Shown piece by piece: positions 60,707 to 64,000 of a DNA stretch of 64,000 nt. Location of the stretch: positions 1 to 64,000 of the forward strand of contig CAKZIX010000031.1 in the NCBI GenBank assembly GCA_936936565.1, read 5' to 3'. This stretch comes from an uncultured Nocardiaceae bacterium (GTDB lineage Bacteria > Actinomycetota > Actinomycetes > Mycobacteriales > Mycobacteriaceae). The position numbers and the translations under genes were made by a program. Numbering within the stretch: position 1 is the stretch's first letter; every line of letters begins with the position of its first letter. The notes beneath the pieces were generated by a model that worked only from the letters and a program-made list of their open reading frames with translations, searched no databases and was not told where the DNA came from.

Positions 60707-62452
60707 GTGACCAGCGCCCCGCGGACGTCGGCGTCTGGCGCCACGGCACTGCGGTTCTCGGGCCGGGCGGTCGCGCTGCTGCTCGTCGTGCTGGCCGCCA
60801 CCTGGCCGGTGGCCCCGGCGCACGCCAAGGATCCGAACATCCTCGAGATCCGGCTGCTGTCGTTCAACGACTTCCGCGGCAGCCTGGTCCCGCCGGACGG
60901 GCGCGCCGGCGACGTCACGCGCGCGGACGGCTCCGTGGTGCCCTCCGGCGGCGCCGCGTACCTGGCCGCATACATCAAGCAGCTGCACAGTCAATCCCAG
61001 CACATGCTGCTCTACTCGGCGGGCGACAACTGGGGCGCGTCCGGTCTGGCGTCGTCGGCCTTCCACGACGAACCGACCGTGGCGTTCCTGAACATGATCG
61101 GCGTCTCCGCCTCGGTCGTCGGCAACCTCGAGCTCGCCGCCGGCTACGCGGAACTGCGCCGCATGCAGAGCGGCGGCTGCCACCCCGTCGACGGCTGCGA
61201 CTTCGAGCCGCAGTTCAAGGGCGCGAGCTTCCCATTGCTGGCCGCCAACCTCGACACGGCCAACGGCACCCCGGCCACCCTGCCGTTCACCGTCGACTTC
61301 GTCGAAGGGATCCCGATCGGCGTGATCGGCGTGCTCCCGCGCGACGCGGCGCGCATGATCGCCGCCGACGGCACGGCGGGATTGAAGTTCAACGACGAAC
61401 TCGACGCCATCAACCGCACCGCGGATCTGCTCGACTTCTTCGGCGTCAAGGCCATCACCGTGCTGCTGCACAAGGGCGACGACTCCGAGCCCGGCGGCCC
61501 GGACGCCTGCAACCTGACCACGTCGTCGGCGCGGCGCATCGCCGACCGCGCCAGCCCGAAGGTCGACGTGATCTTCACCGCGGGCGGCAACCAGGGCTAC
61601 AACTGCTCGTTCACCGACCCGATGGGCAACCCACGGGTGTTCATGCAGGGCGCGTCCCTCGGGCGCATGCTGTCGGTGGCCGATATCGCCATCGATCGCA
61701 GCACCCGCGACGTCCTGCGCGAACGCACCAGCACGTTCAACCAGGTCGTCGGGCGCGACATCGCCCCCGATCCCGCCACCGTGCAGCTCGTCGGGCGCGC
61801 GCAGGCCAAGACCGCGGCCATCGCGTCGCGGGTGGTCGGCCGGGTCAGCGCAGACATCACCAAGGACGTCGGCCGCAGTGGCGAATCCCCGCTGGGCAAC
61901 CTCGTCGCCGACGCGCAGCTCGAGGCGGCCCGCAAGGGAGGCGCGCAGCTGGCGCTGACCAACGCCGGCGGTGTCCGCGCGGACCTGTCGGTGGCGCCCG
62001 CGATGGGTGAACCCGAACGCGGTACGGTCACCTTCGGCGAGGCCTTCGCGGTTCAACCGTTCAACAATCAGCTCGCCCTGCTGACCCTCACCGGCGCGCA
62101 GCTGCACCAGGTGCTCGAGCAGCAGTTCCAGCCGCGGGACGACGGCTCGATCGCGCGTGAGGTGCTGGCTCCGTCGGGCAACCTCCGCTACGTCATGCGG
62201 CCCGGCGCGCCACCCGGCGCCCGGATCGCGGCGGTCGCCGTCGACGGCAAGCCGGTCCTTCCGGACGGCCAGTACCGCGTGGTGGTGAACAGCTTCCTCG
62301 CCGACGGCGGCGACGGGTTCACCGTCTTCCGGGCGGGCCGCGACCGCGCCGCGATCGGCAAGGACACCGATGCGCTGGTCGCCTACCTGGGCAGCAACTC
62401 GCCGGTCGCTCCGCCCGCCACCGACCGCATCACGGTGCAGCCGGCACCGTAA
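60707..62452 (+). CDS. secreted 5'-nucleotidase-fold protein with lost metal ligands
   Basis: A 581-residue two-domain protein of the UshA/5'-nucleotidase family with a signal sequence ending APAHA. The C-terminal domain is typical (GESPLGNLVADAQLEAARKG, LALTNAGGVRADL). In the N-terminal metallophosphatase the usual NDFHG reads NDFRG (54-58), GNHE reads GNLE (139-142) and the GH-x-H motif reads GGNQ (293-296). SAGDN (104-108) and LLHKG remain. Three of the expected His ligands are therefore missing, so it is probably not an active dinuclear phosphatase. The GTG at 60707 is used. Confidence 0.88.
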   Translation: MTSAPRTSASGATALRFSGRAVALLLVVLAATWPVAPAHAKDPNILEIRLLSFNDFRGSLVPPDGRAGDVTRADGSVVPSGGAAYLAAYIKQLHSQSQHMLLYSAGDNWGASGLASSAFHDEPTVAFLNMIGVSASVVGNLELAAGYAELRRMQSGGCHPVDGCDFEPQFKGASFPLLAANLDTANGTPATLPFTVDFVEGIPIGVIGVLPRDAARMIAADGTAGLKFNDELDAINRTADLLDFFGVKAITVLLHKGDDSEPGGPDACNLTTSSARRIADRASPKVDVIFTAGGNQGYNCSFTDPMGNPRVFMQGASLGRMLSVADIAIDRSTRDVLRERTSTFNQVVGRDIAPDPATVQLVGRAQAKTAAIASRVVGRVSADITKDVGRSGESPLGNLVADAQLEAARKGGAQLALTNAGGVRADLSVAPAMGEPERGTVTFGEAFAVQPFNNQLALLTLTGAQLHQVLEQQFQPRDDGSIAREVLAPSGNLRYVMRPGAPPGARIAAVAVDGKPVLPDGQYRVVVNSFLADGGDGFTVFRAGRDRAAIGKDTDALVAYLGSNSPVAPPATDRITVQPAP

Positions 62453-62453
62453 T

Positions 62454-63413
62454 TCAGCTGCCGAGGCCCGCGATCAACGTCGGCCACGAATCATGCAGCG
62501 CCAGTTGCCAATGTGGCCACGAATGCACGCCTTCGGGGCGGTAGACGAACCGCGCCGGGATATTCAGATCGGTCAGCCGCCGCTCGAAGCGCTCGGTGCA
62601 CACACGCGCGGCGAACTCGAGGGGCGCGCCGAAGCTGATCGCGGTGGGCGCGTCCGGCTCCAGCCGGAAGTCCAGCGGGCCCGGCACCCCGCTGCCGACC
62701 GACACGTACAGCGCAACCCCCCGCAGCCGCGGTGCGAGCGCGAACGGGTTGTGCGCTTCCCATGCCGGGTTGCCCTCGGCGCCCCACATGTTGAACGGGT
62801 TGCCGCCGCGGCTGACCACGGTGGCGCGCACGAGCGCGCGCTGGTCGGGCAGGCTGGTGTCCGGGCAGGTGCTGTAGGCCGCGACGGCGCGGTAGAGGCG
62901 CGGATTGCGCGCCGCGAGCGTGAGTGCGGCCTGCCCGCCCATCGACAATCCGGCAATCGCGTTGCGGCCGTTGCCGTGGAATGTCTTGTCGATCAACGCG
63001 GGCAGTTCGGCGGTGAGAAAGGTTTCCCACTTTCCGGTGCCGAGGATCGGATCGCGCTGCTGCCAGTTGGTGTAGTAGCTGCCGCTGCCGCCGACGGGCA
63101 GCACCACGTTCACCTTTTTGTCGGCGACGAAGCGCTCGACGTCGGTGCGCACCGTCCACGTCGATTCGGCGGGCGGGCTCTCGACGCCGTCGAGCAGGTA
63201 CAGCGTGGGCCGGGGCTGGGCGTCGCGCGGGTGCAGCACGTCGACGCGCACAATGCGGCCCATGGCCGGCGACACGACGTATACGGCGGAACGCTGCGGA
63301 CCGATGGCGTCGATGTGGTGGATCGAGGCGGGCGCCGGATCGCGTGCCACAGCCGGGGCGACCCCGAGAATCGTCAACGCCAGCGCGAGCAGCGCCGAGG
63401 CGCACTGACGCAT
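62454..63413 (-). CDS. mycolyltransferase-like esterase (antigen 85 family)
   Basis: A 319-residue secreted protein: signal peptide MRQCASALLALALTILGVAP, then an esterase domain of the antigen 85/FbpA type that transfers mycolic acids to trehalose or arabinogalactan. The nucleophile is in IAGLSMGGQAALTLA, oxyanion/substrate segments are VVLPVGGSGSYYTNW and AAYSTCPDTS, and the terminal His is in EGVHSWPHWQLAL. It implies a mycolate cell wall. Its stop is one base from that of the converging nucleotidase. A paralogue lies directly upstream. Confidence 0.9.
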   Translation of the reverse strand: MRQCASALLALALTILGVAPAVARDPAPASIHHIDAIGPQRSAVYVVSPAMGRIVRVDVLHPRDAQPRPTLYLLDGVESPPAESTWTVRTDVERFVADKKVNVVLPVGGSGSYYTNWQQRDPILGTGKWETFLTAELPALIDKTFHGNGRNAIAGLSMGGQAALTLAARNPRLYRAVAAYSTCPDTSLPDQRALVRATVVSRGGNPFNMWGAEGNPAWEAHNPFALAPRLRGVALYVSVGSGVPGPLDFRLEPDAPTAISFGAPLEFAARVCTERFERRLTDLNIPARFVYRPEGVHSWPHWQLALHDSWPTLIAGLGS

Positions 63414-63509
63414 CGAATCAACTCCCGCGGGTCGAACTAGTGTGGAACCGCTGTGACTGGGCTCACCGTAGCGCAGTCACCGTGCATCCCGAAACCGAAC
63501 GACCCGCGA

Positions 63510-64000
63510 TCATGGTGCGCCGAGCGCCGGCCCGATCGTCGGCCAGGACTCGATCAGCGCATCGTTCCAGTAGGACCATGAGTGCGTACCCGCCAGCTTG
63601 TAGTCGAACCGCGCCGGAATCCGCAACGCCGCCAGCCGCCCCTCGAATGCCTTCACGCAGCCGTGTACCAGCGTCTCGAGCGGGCCGCCGGTGAAGATGT
63701 TCTCGGCCAGTTGCGGCTTGAGCTCGAATTCGTGCGGGCCGGGGATGCCGGTGGCCACCGACAGGTACAGCGCCTTGCCGCGCAGCCGCTCGGCCAGCGC
63801 CGACGCATCGTGCTCGCGCCACGCCGGATCCCCGACGGGACCCCACATGTTCGCCGGGTCGGCGCCGCGCAACGCGATCGACGCGAGAATCAACGGCAAC
63901 GCCACGGCCGTGTCGGGACAGCCGCTGTAGGAGGCGACGGCCCGGTACAGCTGCGGGTGCCGGGCCGCGAGAATGAAGGCCCCGTTGCCGCCCATGGACA
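63510..64000 (-). CDS. mycolyltransferase-like esterase, cut by window edge
   Basis: The last 163 residues of a paralogue of the 62454-63413 protein. It begins within the nucleophile motif (SMGGNGAFILAARHPQLYRA) and contains SYSGCPDTAVALP, ATGIPGPHEFELKPQ and the His motif AGTHSWSYWNDALIESWP. The nucleophile Ser is the first complete codon inside the window. The signal peptide and N-terminal half lie outside. Tandem mycolyltransferase genes are common in mycolate-producing genera. Confidence 0.88.
   Translation of the reverse strand, partial: SMGGNGAFILAARHPQLYRAVASYSGCPDTAVALPLILASIALRGADPANMWGPVGDPAWREHDASALAERLRGKALYLSVATGIPGPHEFELKPQLAENIFTGGPLETLVHGCVKAFEGRLAALRIPARFDYKLAGTHSWSYWNDALIESWPTIGPALGAP

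Overview
This 64 kb window comes from a high-GC actinobacterium. Two antigen-85-type mycolyltransferase genes at the right edge, several MMPL exporters, a WhiB-like regulator and actinobacterial-style SRP RNA point to a mycolic-acid-containing member of the Mycobacteriales. Nocardia or a close relative is my best guess, inferred from gene content only. Most of the window is ordinary chromosome, interrupted by one integrated mobile element of about 18.3 kb (40380-58642).

Left chromosomal arm (1-40379). SRP RNA and tRNA-Ser(GGA) open the window. A queuosine/tRNA-modification neighbourhood follows: glutamyl-Q-tRNA(Asp) synthetase, a YhhQ-type queuosine-precursor transporter and tRNA-guanine transglycosylase, mixed with proline/tyrosine-rich membrane proteins. 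Next come a heterodimeric ABC exporter and a duplicated MMPL-TetR module in which one TetR has decayed to a C-terminal stub. A TetR-Rrf2 operon stands divergent to a third MMPL gene across a clear operator palindrome. After tRNA-Ser(CGA) come tadA with its partner gene, a prephenate dehydrogenase and a second heterodimeric ABC exporter. A restriction-modification-repair operon (cytosine methyltransferase, putative endonuclease, Vsr) has a repeated leader in front of the endonuclease. It is followed by RidA, two paralogous membrane zinc metallopeptidases, a DUF2207 protein, a PAS protein behind a CRP-type site, an enoyl-CoA hydratase/SDR pair with a TetR, and a secreted alpha/beta hydrolase.

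Integrated element (40380-58642). A 65-bp direct repeat bounds it. The right copy is the 3' half and terminator of an intact tRNA-Arg(ACG) gene. The left end holds about 1.1 kb without a convincing gene but with a perfect 48-bp-arm hairpin. Then come leftward hypothetical genes and an XRE-TPR regulator. A long rightward block follows, packed with overlapping start/stop codons: small membrane protein, WhiB, replication-relaxation-type protein, FtsK/TraB-type DNA-pumping ATPase, many small proteins, a cytosine methyltransferase with a six-fold repeated specificity region, an Ssb-like small protein, a DUF2637/SpdB-like membrane protein, excisionase and tyrosine integrase. The layout is that of an actinomycete integrative and conjugative element, but I recognise no classical relaxase or RepSA/Prim-Pol initiator. 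At least four unrelated proteins of the element share the C-terminal tail IERSR, and three share an MSDN start.

Right chromosomal arm (58643-64000). tRNA-Ser(GCT), a dienelactone-hydrolase-like protein without the catalytic cysteine, an aromatic/histidinol-phosphate aminotransferase, a secreted 5'-nucleotidase-fold protein that has lost key metal ligands, and two mycolyltransferase-like genes, the last cut by the window edge.
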